Source: Monosiga brevicollis MX1
Taxonomy: Eukaryota; Opisthokonta; Choanoflagellata; Craspedida; Salpingoecidae
Length of the DNA stretch: 32,634 nucleotides
Assembly (NCBI RefSeq): GCF_000002865.3
Contig: NW_001865055.1
Location: 87,608-120,241, forward strand
Direction of reading: 5' to 3'
A model generated the notes under the pieces. That model had not been told where the DNA came from. It was given only the letters and a program-made list of their open reading frames with translations, and searched no databases. A program made the translations under genes and the position numbers. Shown here in pieces: positions 11,901 to 22,830 of the stretch; the stretch's first letter is position 1; the number at the start of each line of letters is the position of its first letter.

Positions 11901-12164
11901 GTGTACGACAAGGCTGACGGTACCATGACGCTGGTCGAGGACGATGGCCACTCACTCAACTACCAAAAGGGCTTGACCAAGGACACACAGTTTGTCTACA
12001 CGAGCATGAATCGCACTTTGTCGTGGCAATCGACGGTGGCCCCCGGCTACATTGGCTCGCCTCAGGATTACACGCATGTCAAGGCAGTGTTGTTTGTTGA
12101 AAATCAGGACCCCTTCGAGACCGCGACAGTGCCCCTGACCGCATCTGGCAACTTCACTTTTTAA
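8938..12164 (+). CDS. Secreted glycoside hydrolase family 31 enzyme
   Basis: Ten exons (8938-9102, 9236-9669, 9750-9879, 10009-10087, 10200-10223, 10349-10492, 10560-10689, 10801-11165, 11282-11724, 11853-12164) join in phase to about 741 residues. A signal peptide (SLLLVLALGLALNSGSVQG) indicates export to the cell surface, vacuole or medium. GH31 enzymes are retaining alpha-glycosidases. Visible family features: MDYDWF in an early barrel strand, GVDYWWNDEGE, where the Asp near 388 aligns with the nucleophile of W(I/N)DMNE motifs, and STWTGD with the acid/base Asp near 439. Also present are a FFPIMRVHQMKG helix, RYRLLPHMYSLAH, and a C-terminal beta domain with DGTMTLVEDDGHS. The WWNDEGE form differs from classical alpha-glucosidases, so substrate (alpha-glucoside, alpha-galactoside or other) is open. 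Exon 5 is only 24 nt. Divergent to REV1, convergent with IDH. Confidence 0.93.
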
Positions 12165-12683
12165 GTAAGTTTAGGCTGCCCCTAGTGGTCCCCGATGTTG
12201 AGAAGGCCCATGTCACCCCAAAATAGAGTTGACATAACACCACTGCCATTGTCGCCACGACTTTTAATGTGCCTATGGATGGATTCAACTAAAAAAAAAA
12301 AAGAAGGAACAAGCAAAAACACTCAACAAAAAAAAGGCAAAGAGAGGTGGGCATGGCCAACACGAAAAGGCAAAGGCAAAAAGAAAAAAAAAACACTTTG
12401 CAGGGGCGCCATACGGATTGAGGCCACCTGTAAGATCATGCATGATGAAGACCATGTCAAATGAAGAGAAAAAAAAGTCAGAGGAAGGGCGACGGAAAAA
12501 GCAGAGGAGTGGTGCGCAAGAGGCCGCAATTGCAAGACTCGAGCACATGGCGTTTCGAATCCAATCGAAAAAGCAGTACGGGCAAATGTCAAAGGATCCA
12601 GCCTCAATGAGGGAGATCAAAACAGCGGTTGAATATGCCGAAAGAAACACGATAGCTCAGGCCGGGTGAAGCATGGGCGCAAT
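12165..12683. other. Convergent 3' flanks of GH31 and IDH
   Basis: This 519-bp gap between two converging genes contains several A-rich runs (about 12289-12304, 12327-12334, 12379-12391, 12467-12476). It probably holds the 3' untranslated regions and cleavage sites of both. No canonical AATAAA or coding exon is evident. Confidence 0.6.
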
Positions 12684-15010
12684 TTAAACGGCGACCTTGG
12701 CGAGGATGGCATCCGTGAAATCCTCCGTGGTGCTGTCGCCACCCATGTCCTTGGTGCGAACGACACCCTCCTGGACGACCTCGTCCAGGGCTTTTTGGAG
12801 AGCGGCGGCATAGGTGTCCATACCCAGGTGCTGGAGCATGAGGGCAGCCGAGGAGAGCATGCCCACGGGCGAGACCGAGGGCTTGCCGGCAACAATGTCA
12901 CCGGCCTGGCGTGCTCCGGGCTCAAAGACGGCAAAGTCATAGCCGACGTTAAAGCCGGCAACCATGCCAGCGCCGCCGACGAGACCAGCACCAATGTTGC
13001 CAATAATGTTGCCATACAAGTTGGGGGTGACCATGACATCAAACTGCTGAGGCTTGGAGACAAGCTGCATGCTGGTATTGTCAACAATCATGGGCTCGAA
13101 AACAATGTCGGGATACAGGGCAGAAATTTCCTTGCAGCACTTGAGGAAGAGACCATCACCCTGCTTCATAATGTTGGCCTTGTGAACCGCCGTCACTTTC
13201 TTGCGACCGTTCTGTGTGGGCAGACAAGAAGGGACCCAGAAAGGACACCCAAAGCAGTCAGGTGCGATCTGATACCGGTACTTCAAGGCAAGGAGCAGGG
13301 AGAGCGCCCAGGCAGGACGTTGAACAACATACGCGCTGGGCATAGTCAAAGGCAAACTTGGCAATGCGGATCGACTCCTCGCGGGAGATAACCTTGAGGC
13401 TCTCGACAACGCCAGGCGAGATCTGCGAAAGTTGACGGTCATGTGAGCATTTGCATGAAAAAGTGATGTATTGAAAAGAAAAGGAAAAAAAAAAAACACA
13501 CATGACTGACTAGCAGACCAAAGAAACGGCGCGAGCAAAAAGAATTATGAGCCTACCTCGTGCTCAAGACCAGTGTACTCGGCCTCGGTGTTCTGACGCA
13601 CAACGACGACATCAACGCCCTTGTGGCGGGTATCCATGCCCTCGGGGGACTTGCAGAGGATGACGTTGGCGTACAGGTCCAGCTCAGTGCGGAGCTGCAT
13701 GTTCAACGACTTGCGAGTGGCACGACCACGAGGCGTCGACAACACACCTGTACACGAGCAGAATAAAAAAAAGGACGCAAATTGGTGAGAAGAAGCTCGC
13801 ACGCAACGCCAAACGTAATTTGTGTATGCTGTGAGCCGAGAGTCGAGAAAGAAAACGAAAGAAAAAAAAAAAAAAAAAGAAAAAAAAAAAGAACCCACCC
13901 TTGAGGCCAACGCCGTTGCGGCGCAGGGAGGTGATGGCCTCTTGCACCTTCTCAACCGCATTGTCATCGGTACCGCTACAAGTACATGAGGAAGGGGCGA
14001 GTGAGAAGACCACCCATTGCAAACAGCGTTAGCCCTCTGTTGGATCCCAAGAAAAAGAACAAGGGAGAGCTGAAGGAAGACGTACTGGAAGGCAATCTCC
14101 TCAAAATCAATGGGCGCACGCATGCCCCTGGAGAGAGTTGGTTCGGATGCCATGAATCGAGGGCGCAGACCAGGGGTGTGAGCATGATGACCAGAGCTAG
14201 CAGAGAACAGAGGGGAGGACGGGGCAACGCGAAAGTGACGGGGGACCAAACGCACTTGAAGACGCGCTGAACGGCAGCGGTGAGCTCGGGCCCAACGCCA
14301 TCACCGGGGATCAGAGTGACGGTGCGGCGGCCACCATACTTGGTCAAGCCAGAGTTGGCTACAAGGCATTGCAAAGAACGGCAAAAACATGAGACCGTGG
14401 TGGCAGGTGCATGGTAACCAAAAAGATGTAAAATCCCGACAGCTCGGGACAACCACCAAGCAGCCGGTGCAAGTGGGTTTCCTTGACAGCCCTGGCTAAT
14501 AGGTAATGAGAAGAGAATCAAAACGCAAAAGAATAGAAAGAGGGCCCGGGGTTTGCCACAAAGGGAAAGGACGGCATGCCCAGGTCAAGGAAAGGAAACA
14601 TAAAACGCCCAGCAGGTCGAGCAGGTGGGGGATGGGCACGGGGACGTTTTTCATCCAAAAAGGGCGGATGAGCCGCCCTTTGAATGATGTCTGGACCAGC
14701 ACCCATTGACCAACACCACCCACCCACAATAGCTGGCAACCCGCACAAGCCATCATGTTGACGGCCCAGCTGGCCAGCCATGTGCCCCGTCCGCCCATTG
14801 TGCGGATGATCGCACGAGCCAGCTGAAACAACACGCCCCACCCCTCAACACCCTCAACACCTGAAAAGATCCATCCCCAGCAGGCCCAACCAACCAACCA
14901 ACAACACCCACACCCCGCCGGGGAAGGGGCAAGCGGGAGCGAAAGAAGCACTCACCGGCTGCCGTTTTGGCCGCAGTGGACGCGAAGCGCCGGAACACGC
15001 GCGTGGCCAT
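12684..15010 (-). CDS. IDH3: Mitochondrial NAD-isocitrate dehydrogenase, regulatory-type subunit
   Basis: Seven exons (15010-14956, 14358-14256, 14127-14086, 13975-13899, 13747-13557, 13422-13333, 13211-12684) join in phase to 361 residues, the usual size. The N-terminus ([18 protein letters not shown]) is a basic, Arg-rich mitochondrial presequence. The enzyme is a heteromer converting isocitrate to 2-oxoglutarate with NAD in the TCA cycle. Motifs: [82 protein letters not shown]. The C-terminal [15 protein letters not shown] replaces the HGTAPDIAGK cofactor loop of catalytic subunits and resembles yeast IDH1 and animal IDH3B/G, so this is a regulatory (non-catalytic) type subunit. The RQN at the active-site loop keeps the Asn of catalytic forms. 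Intron 1 is long (597 bp); intron 4 carries an A-rich run (13861-13890). Confidence 0.94.
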
Positions 15011-15263
15011 GACACTTGGTAGCAGGAAGCGGGAAGACCGAGAGAGAGAGAGAAAAATGAGTTTGGGTTAATATTCGAGAGGGTGTGTTAAAGATGTTGC
15101 TTTACTTTCAAGGAGTGATCTTCGGTTTAGATGGACGTCTTACAAGGTGGACGGTTGCAGTGAAGTTGCCAAAGGCAAGATGTGGTTATCGCAAAACCTG
15201 AATGGTTTGCATGAGAAAATACATGTCTCCAAGCATTTACATTTATTTTGCTTGGATACCGTC
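15011..15263. promoter_or_regulatory. Short bidirectional promoter between IDH and CFAP99-like genes
   Basis: Only 253 bp separate the two opposed start codons, so the promoters must share this space (inferred). A GA run lies at about 15040-15054, 30-45 bp upstream of the IDH ATG. No TATA box stands out. Confidence 0.55.
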
Positions 15264-18200
15264 ATGACACGTCTGCTGGACCTCTGCGTCGCCGCGCTCA
15301 AGGTCAGTCGGCGCTGTTCCCTGCCTGCTCATGATCTCGCTCTGCCGCTCGGGGCTCGGGGCTTGGGCTTGGGTTCTTGGGTTCTTGGCGTTTTGGTGGG
15401 GCATGGTGGCTTGCTAGGGGTGGGAGGGCTGGAGCTGGTGCTCGAGGCGCGAGGCTGTCCGAGCGGTGTTTGCGCGCCGCCGGAATCTACAATTGCATGT
15501 TGCCTCGCGGCGACCTCGAGCATGCTTCTCTCGCTTCTCGCGTTTGCCCAGTGGCATGACTCTGCGATGCTGTTGATGCTTTGTGGTGCTAGGCAAGCGC
15601 AGAGGATACCGTTCGCACGCCAGATGTGATCTTGGCCAATTTTTGTGCAGCGCAACAAGTGAGTCTGGGCCGGCGCGCGCACTTAAATGTCACCCACTCT
15701 TCAAGGCAACGCTCAACATTGCTCCCTCTCATCTCGCGACCCTTAGCTGGATGCAGACACAGAAACCTTTGTGCAGGAGGTGTACAATGGCTGCCTCAAG
15801 CATCACCGCGCGCTTCGCGTCCCCGTCAATAGCTTCTTTGCCCATGAACCTGTTCGCGCCCTCCGCAGCGATCGCCCCCTGTACTCGAGTGCGTCCATTC
15901 TTGTTGATGGGTTACCTGCCTTCCAGCATGCTGTCGGCCTTTTCTGGCGTTCGAGAGCAGTGCCGCCAAGAGCCAGGCCATCCAATGACTCACACCCATC
16001 TATGGATCGCCGCTCGCAGTATTGGCCTATCTCGGCACCATGCGTCTGGGCGAGCTCGGCGTCGTGACGCTGGTGGAGCTGATTGAAGATGTGCTCATCG
16101 ACAAGCTACTCCGTTTCTTCGGCTTTCTCACCGATCGCGAAAATATTTTGTGCGTTCGCACCTCAGAGCTTGCCTCGGCCCGACGTCCTTCCGCCTCCGC
16201 CGCCTAACGGCCCGCGCGTGCCACGCAGGGGCTTTCTCCACGACGAATGGCTCAAGGTTTATGATGATGACTACGTACAGACGCACCTGGTTGGGCCCCT
16301 GCTCGAGTACGGAGATTCCCTGATGCAGGTGGGTCCGCTCACTGCAACCACCCAGCACCAACCGTTACCACCAGACCCGTGCTCCACGTATATCACATCT
16401 GACGGTGCAACAATTGTTCAGGCGCTTGCTGCTCTCCAGGCGCGCGTGTCATCGCCAAGCAATGGCACCCGAGATACGTTACGGGCTGCCGTGCGCCTCA
16501 CGCAGCCTGCCCCATTCAACCTCACCGAGCCTCAGTACGTTACCTCTGCGGGATCTTCAGAAGGGGGAGCTGGTCAACTCACGCGTTTTATCGCGGCGGT
16601 TTCTCTGCAGACATCGACCTGTATATTTGCCAGCCGAAGAGCCCGTGGGTGGCGTCATCAAAGCCCGTGACATTCCTCTGTTGGTTCTGCTTGCTCCCCC
16701 TCCGTGCTCCCGTGAGCCAAGCCCTTTTGTCCCCGGCTCTCGCCTCTGCACACTCGTGCTCACGATCGTTTAACTGTTGGTAATGCCCTAGTTCGGTGTA
16801 CCGAACCCCGCTAGAGGAGGCCGCACTGGAGCGCAAGCGCCGATCAAATCGCGACAAAGCAGAGCGCACGTAGGTCTCTTGCTCGGTGATTGCGCACGCG
16901 ACTGTCCCCTACGCGTTTCTCCTCCCCACGCGCTCACCCTTCTGGTTGGCGCATCCACCTCTGGTCTTGACCATTTCCATCAGAGCACGGTTGGCTGCAG
17001 AGCAGGCCCCGCGCTGTGCACCCACCATGGGTGATTTGGCACGCAAGGCATACATGACGGAACAGGTAAAGTGGGCCAGTCTCAGTCCTTGACGCTTCGC
17101 AGCTCATTTCTCCTGTTTGTACACGCCAGTGACTGATCTCGATGCTGGCATGCGGGTGTGTTTTAGCGGGCGCGAGAGCTGGAGGAACTGCCGGCACACA
17201 CACATCGGGCGCGTCCCGTTCCAGCAGCCGTGCTGCAGAACAAGAACGTGCGCCTCAATGCTGCAGCCATCTTGCGCGAGGAGCTGCGCTTTCGAAAGCA
17301 GCAAGAAGCTGAGCTTGCCCGCTTGGAGGGTTTGGCGCGGGGCGACTTTGATGAAGAGGAGATGGCTGATCGCGATCGACAGGCGAGGCTGGAGGCGGAA
17401 GCGCAGCGCTTGGCGGATGTCGAAAAGAATGTGTTGGCGGGTCAGCTTTCCCGTGAAGAAGCCATCCTGGCGCGTCAGGAGGTGGAACAACAAAACTTAA
17501 AGGCCGCCGCCGAGCTTAAACTGCGCCAACAAGAGGCCCGCCTGCGTCTCCTTGAGGAGCAGGAGCGGGAGGCTGAGCTGCGTAAGGAGCACGTCGAGGC
17601 AACACGCCAGGCACGCGAGCAAGTCTCTGAAGCCAAGGCCGCGGTCCTGGCGGAGAACCAGGTGACCTCGTCGCAGCTGCGGCGGGAGTTGGAGGACCTG
17701 CGCCGTCAAGCAGAAATTGAGGCAGCAGCCGACCTCGAGCGACGCGCAGACCTGATTCGGTAGGTCGCGAAGTGCGACACATGAACGCTCGTGTCCAACG
17801 GTCTCGCAATTTCTTCTTGGAGGGGGGGGGGGGAAGGGTGAGGGGTTTGGTTTGTTTTTGTTTTTGTTTTTTTTTTTTTGGTTTTTTTTGTGTTGTTCTT
17901 GATTTTTTGTTTGTTTGTTTGTTTGTTCTTTTTCAACATTCTTCCTTGTACCTGACATCTGACCTCGTACCTTGCGTCGGAAACGATACGCAGCGAGATT
18001 CGGGCGTTGGAGGCCATTCCCACGGATCGGACGCGAGTGGTGGATTTGACAGAAACCGGGAATCACGGCTTGCTAAATGAAATGTCCATTGTTGAGCTGC
18101 GAGCACGACTTGATCTGCTGCGGGAACAGCAACTTGAGGAGGAAGAACTGAAGCGCCAGATGTTGTTTGATCTCAAACTGGCCAAGGATGAGATGCTGGA

Positions 18201-18642
18201 TCAAAAGCGGCGCGTAGTGGAGCAGGCTCGCGAAGATCGCGCAGTGGCGCGGCGCCAGGAGCTGACCATGGCACAGCAACTGCGCCAAACCTTACCAAAG
18301 GCCGATGCCAAGACTGAAACCCTCCGTCAGACCCTGGCACAGCGACGTGAGCAGCGCTCTTTAAACGCCACGCGAGCAGGCACCGTGCGAGGCTCGACAC
18401 GAGGGGCTTCGCGCGATTCGGTCCGAGGTTCGGGAAGCACCATCAAGCACGCTGGCGGCGGCGTCATGACGAGCACCGCGAGCACGTCCACGGTCACCCG
18501 AGCAGGGGGGCCGGCGCCGATCAAAATGACCTACACTGGACAAGCGCAGCGGCCATCGCGACAGCGACGGCCGGGGCCCGTGACACGTGCGGCTCCCTCG
18601 ACCGTTCTCTCGGCTTTGACCCAGGCACAGACCATGTCGTAG
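15264..18642 (+). CDS. CFAP99: CFAP99-like coiled-coil protein of cilia and flagella
   Basis: Exons: 15264-15302, 15593-15658, 15747-15888, 16020-16149, 16229-16328, 16422-16534, about 16611-16665, about 16793-16867, 16984-17065, 17167-17759 and 17994-18642, for about 680 residues. The N-terminal third is helical (ILAYLGTMRLGELGVVTLVE, FLHDEWLKVYDDDY). PFNLTEPQ and HRPVYLPAEEP follow, then ELPAHTHRARPVPAAVLQNK and a long, charged coiled coil rich in Glu, Arg and Gln. The conserved end block reads TDRTRVVDLTET then NHGLLNEMSIVELRARL. I recognise this order as cilia- and flagella-associated protein 99; no enzymatic domain is visible. The tail is basic, Ser/Thr/Arg-rich and low complexity. The exon 7-8 junction is unresolved: a donor at GCCC|GTGACA fits in phase with an acceptor at CGCTAG|AGG, while the better CCCTAG acceptor does not. 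An AATAAA follows 76 nt after the stop. Confidence 0.7.
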
Positions 18643-19209
18643 CACAGTGTGGTGATTGCGGCAGCTTGGCAGCCGCAACTCACTACCTCCGGGCTTTTGT
18701 GGGAGAGCTTTATCATAATAATAAATGAATCATTTGACCCTTTAATTGAAAAGATTTAGGCCGCAACCTGACCGATTGGGGATTGGCGAAGAGCCGAGGA
18801 GGATGGTAAAAGAAGACGTTGAAAGAATGGCTGCAAGAAACTTTAAAGGTTGTTTGGAATTGCGGATGTAACAATAGAGACTTTGCACAAAATGGACGGG
18901 ACAAGAGAAAGGGGATACCCTAAACACACATGAGTCGCAAGCAGCGCTGCACATCATCACATCATGGACGCAAGCAGGCGAGGGCGAGAGCGGGAACGCC
19001 GACATCAGCTGCTCGAGACGCATGTGAGCCCACACAGCGGGACTTGAAGTTGACGCGCAACATTCACAGAATGTTCTGACACGCCAGCTCACTAGTAGTA
19101 GGCAAAACGCATGAATGCGGGGCAGAAATGACACGGGGTAGACGGCCCAGATGAGAGAAGCAGAGTGACAAAGCAAGCGGGCGGCAAGCCGGTTTGGTCT
19201 GACGACCAC
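18643..19209. other. Convergent 3' flanks of CFAP99-like and EFCAB10-like genes
   Basis: This 567-bp interval lies between two converging genes. A likely polyadenylation signal for CFAP99 is at its left end. A 155-codon open frame on the minus strand (18742-19209) shows no recognisable protein features. I treat it as the 3' flank of the EFCAB10-like gene. Confidence 0.6.
18719..18724 (+). terminator. AATAAA polyadenylation signal of the CFAP99-like gene
   Basis: A canonical AATAAA hexamer lies in an AT-rich patch 76 nt after the TAG stop. It is the clearest poly(A) signal in the window. Most other genes here lack an obvious canonical hexamer. Confidence 0.5.
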
Positions 19210-19697
19210 TCACCACTCTTCTACAAAGGTATTGGGAAGGATGCGGCCCTCAACAAATCCCTTGGGCTCACGATTGTAGTTGTGCAGCAGCAGGCTACCC
19301 ATAGCTGTCGTCGGCACAAAGGCAGGGCGTAAGGTTATGAGCCCGGACCGGGGTGTGGTTCGCGAGGCCCGCCAAAAGGCTGAGCTTCTCAAATTGGTGC
19401 GCCGCGTCGCAAGCAAAGAGACAGACCAGCATGGTATTGATCCAAGGTCAAGAAGCCGCGGGAGGACGCGTCAAAGGTACGAAAGACGGCACGGGCGTTT
19501 TCTGCATCGAAAAAGTTGGCGACCGGGGCTTCCACCTCCTTGCCATTCCGACGTTCGATCAGCGTATCCAAATACTGCGACAGGAATGCCTTGGGGTCAG
19601 CCGGTTGATTATACACCAGCTGAGCTGTCATGTTGTTGAAGAGATCAAGCACGCCATGCTCTTCGAGGTACTCGGCCGCCTGATCCTGCCGATCCAT
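19210..19697 (-). CDS. EFCAB10: EFCAB10-like protein: RIIa-like helix pair plus degenerate EF-hand
   Basis: Two exons (19697-19427 and 19379-19210), split by a 47-bp intron and joined in phase, give 146 residues. The N-terminus (AAEYLEEHGVLDLFNNMTAQ then YNQPADPKAFLSQYL) is a DPY-30/RIIa-type dimerisation and docking helix pair, the fold used by many axonemal proteins to bind anchoring helices. It is followed by NFFDAENARAVFRTFD and an EF-hand-like loop DASSRGFLTLDQ. This order and length match EFCAB10, a small ciliary-associated protein. The loop has Gln in place of the bidentate Glu at position 12 and Arg at position 5, so calcium binding is doubtful. The last exon, ending FVEGRILPNTFVEEW, looks conserved but has no known motif. 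It converges on the CFAP99-like gene and diverges from SLC49A4. Confidence 0.75.
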
Positions 19698-20619
19698 CCT
19701 ATCTGTTCTGCCTGTCTGCAGCGAACGACACGCCAGGCAAGAGATGAGAGAGAGAGAAAAGCGAGCTGGCGAGAGAGACGTCCTTGCTTGTCCATTCTAC
19801 TTGATTTTTTTTTCAAATACCCTCATCCCCTCTCCCTTCTCAACGTCCAGCTGCAGCTACATCCCATCAGATCATCCCACCCCCGCATCAAGCCTCGAGT
19901 CGCGCTGCCATTCACCGCCGCCCCCAGCGAGCACACCAAGGAGAAAAAAAAAACACTAAAAAAACCTGTTGGTAAGCAAACAAGCGATTGTGTGATAAAA
20001 GTCACATTTACACTTATTGTCATATTTATATGTTTAGAATAGCTGTTGTATATCATACCCGTGAAGTTATGGCGGGGCGTGGGCAAGGGCTCAGTGTAGT
20101 GTGTGCGAGGATCATTCCCCTGGGTGTAATTGGTGCTTTGGCTACCCCCTGTGTGGACTCAAGGACTCTTGTTCTTTTCTGATTTTGTGTGTGCGATCCG
20201 TATGGCACATCGCCTGCACCCTTCACACACACACAACAGACAAGTCGCAAATTAAACTATTCCCCTCTATTTTTGAGTGACGTTGTGTTGCTTTTTTTTT
20301 TTTTTTTTGAGTTTTTTGCTTTTTTTTCTCGACGCAAACGAGGCAGCCGCCATCACCTCCTCTTCTTCTCCTCCTCCTCCTCCTCCTCCTCTTCTCCTCC
20401 TCCTCCTCCTCCTCCTGGATGACGACGACGATAGAAGTTTTGTGCTGGATCGGTCTCTGTATCATTCTGCAAGTGGACATGCAAAGGACTCAGCAAGTTG
20501 GCTGATCGCACCGGCGGACGGCGCCAGCCCAAACGACGCTCCGTCTCCTCCGCATCTCCACCTCCATCGATTCTGTTCTTCTCGCCCCTTGTCGCCCTGT
20601 GTTGCTGAGATCGTAAAGC
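19698..20619. promoter_or_regulatory. Divergent interval between EFCAB10-like and SLC49A4
   Basis: This 922-bp stretch lies between opposed start codons and so contains both promoters by position. It has a GA run at 19744-19758 (about 50 bp upstream of the EFCAB10 ATG), an AT-rich segment near 19990-20050, a T run at 20291-20309 and a CTC/TCC block. I see no exon. Confidence 0.5.
20356..20416. repeat. (TCC)n trinucleotide repeat
   Basis: About 60 bp of TCC/CTC units with two CTT interruptions lie about 200 bp upstream of the SLC49A4 start codon. The strand is a polypyrimidine tract. Confidence 0.9.
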
Positions 20620-22830
20620 ATGGTGTCATTGAATGCCGTGGAAGATCCACCGGTGGAAAAGACTGGCGCCATCAACGATGAAACTCAGGTATTGAAGCCG
20701 GCTCCGGCTTTGCTTTGTTTTGGTCTCGCTTGCGCGCGCTCTCTCGCTCCCTCGCTCTTGTTTCCTTGCAAGCCCACCGTTCTCACGACGAGGATGGCGC
20801 CTACCCGTCGAACTTGCAGCCGCTATTGCCACGCGATTCCGGCGAGTTACAGGTCTCGCCCGTGCGCTGGTACCTTCTCGTTCTGGCATGTGCCATGGCT
20901 TTTGAGCAAGGTGGGAGGACCCGGCGGGCGGTCTTGTCCCCCCTGATGATCCAGACCTACCCGCTGTACTCACCGATTGCGTCGGCACCACCAATGCAGG
21001 CTTTATTTGGAACACTTACGGGCCCATTTCAGACGCCGTAGAGCCTCTGTTTCATTGGAGCAATGGTATGTTGCCCCCAACGCAGCCGCACCTGTCGTGC
21101 CGCGCATGCCGTGTCACCGGTTCTGACTGATCGGGTGCATTACAGGCACCATCGCGCTCCTGGCCAACTGGGGCTGCATTGTCTACTTGTCATGCTTCTT
21201 TGTGATGGCTTGGGTCATGTCCAAAGGCCCGCGACCCTCAATGCTCTTGGGCGCTGGGTTTTGTGCTGCTGCTTGCGCGCTGCACTGCATCACCATTCAC
21301 AACCCGGCCGCAACCATCCTCACTCACATTGCTCAGATTTTCAATGGCTTGGCCGGTACGATCCGCTTTTTTTCCCGCGTTTCGCGTCTTGCCAGCCACA
21401 GGCTTCTCCCGTTGATTTTCACCGCATGTTGCTACTTTATCACCCCCAGGCCCCGTGAGCATGTCAATTGGCCCCGTGTTCAGCGCCGCCTGGTTTCCAT
21501 CAAATCAGCGCATCACGGCCACGGCTCTCATCGCCGTTTCCAACTACGTGGGCATTGCCTTTTCTTTTCTGGTGGGCCCAGCCATGGTTGGTGAGCTATC
21601 CAAGGATGCGACGTCTGAAGAACGCGACCGCATCGGCCAAGAGGTACGGCAGCACCCCTCCCGACACCGCACGCATCTCGCACCTCTTGACTCTGACACG
21701 TTGTGGGGATTTTGTTGTTTTGACTTTGATTTGCGCAGCTGTTGCGCTACATGTACACAGAATGTGCGTTTGCGGCGGTGGTGTTGATATTGACCGTGGC
21801 CTACTTTCCCAATTATCCCCCCAATCTACCATCGGTGACAGCTGGCCACGCGCGCGAGTCTTTTGGGGAGGGCTTTTGGAAGCTATTCCGCAACCGCAGC
21901 TTCTGGATTGCCTCGATTTCTTATGGTGTTGTGACTGGCGTCTTTTCGGGCTGGTCGGCCTATCTTTTGCCCAACCTTGAGGTCAGTCTTTTATATCTGG
22001 GTCGCTGCCTCGACCCTAGCTTGTGTTTTTTCTTGTATCACGGACTAGCTCACACCAACATTGCTCGCGCCATTGGGCTTTGTTGCGACATGCAGCAATT
22101 TCTCAGCCGAGAAAAGGCCCAGAGTGAATCTGGATGGCTGGGATTTTACGCCATTCTCTCCGGCTGTGTATCTGGCGTCATCATGAGTCGGGTTGCAGAC
22201 CGCCTGGGTGGCAAGATGAAGCTTATGCTTGTGGTGTGTCAAGACACTGGCTTCTTGCAGGGCCTCTTTGCCATCCCGTCCGACACTCCACCGTGATCTA
22301 ACCGCGCATCTTGGCAGGTCATGAACCTACTGGGCGGCGGCTTTGCCATCTGGTTCTCGCTGATGTGCACGCACACCCTGCCTTTCCGCTTGGACTTGGC
22401 GTACATCAGCAGCATTGCCTGCGGCTGCCTTGTCAACGCCAGCATGCCGCTCTTTTTCGAAATTGCCGTTGAGGTAGGTGGACTCCTTGCCATTCTCTTC
22501 GCGTCCCCATGGAGGAGTTTAAGATTCGCTCGCACCTGACGACTTGGCCTTTTGTGGGTGTGGGTGTGTGTGTGTGCACGTCTTTGACGAATTGCGCAGG
22601 TCGCTTACCCAATTTCCGAGGCCACCACGACAACCATGCTCACGACCATGAACAACGTGTTTTGCCTCGTCTTTCTCCTGATGCCAGACGTCCCACACCT
22701 GGGCAACGCCTGGGTCAACTGGACCTTGGTCGGCGCCTGTCTGACTGCGGGTTTACTCATGACTGGCTTCCGGGAGAACTACCGTCGGCTCACCATTGAT
22801 GCTGGCACCAAGTTTGAAGTTACCGTCTAA
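20620..22830 (+). CDS. SLC49A4: SLC49A4 (DIRC2) lysosomal MFS transporter
   Basis: Nine exons (20620-20688, 20820-20910, 21000-21065, 21146-21355, 21450-21643, 21739-21981, 22096-22233, 22318-22473, 22600-22830) join in phase to 465 residues, near the 478 of human DIRC2. The family has 12 membrane helices of the major facilitator superfamily. Matching blocks: FIWNTYGPISDAVEPLF; IALLANWGCIVYLSCFF; IFNGLAGPVSMSIGPVFSAA; ATALIAVSNYVGIAFSFLVG; GWLGFYAILSGCVSGVIMSR; SMPLFFEIAVEVAYPISEAT; FRENYRRLTID near the C-terminus. Human SLC49A4 is a lysosomal protein reported to export pyridoxine; the substrate here is inferred only. Joining exon 1 to the acceptor TTGCAG|CCG creates ETQPLL at residues 21-26, an acidic dileucine (ExxxLL) lysosome-sorting signal where the human protein also has a dileucine. 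Other acceptors just upstream are weaker or out of phase. Confidence 0.93.

Noticed and set aside
14359-14955. A hidden gene in the 597-bp IDH intron 1
   Set aside because: Open frames there lack domains. Donor and acceptor phases across the intron agree for IDH, so it reads as one long first intron.
18742-19209. A 155-codon minus-strand frame downstream of the EFCAB10-like stop
   Set aside because: Cys/Ser/Phe-rich with no recognisable features. It lies in the convergent 3' flank.
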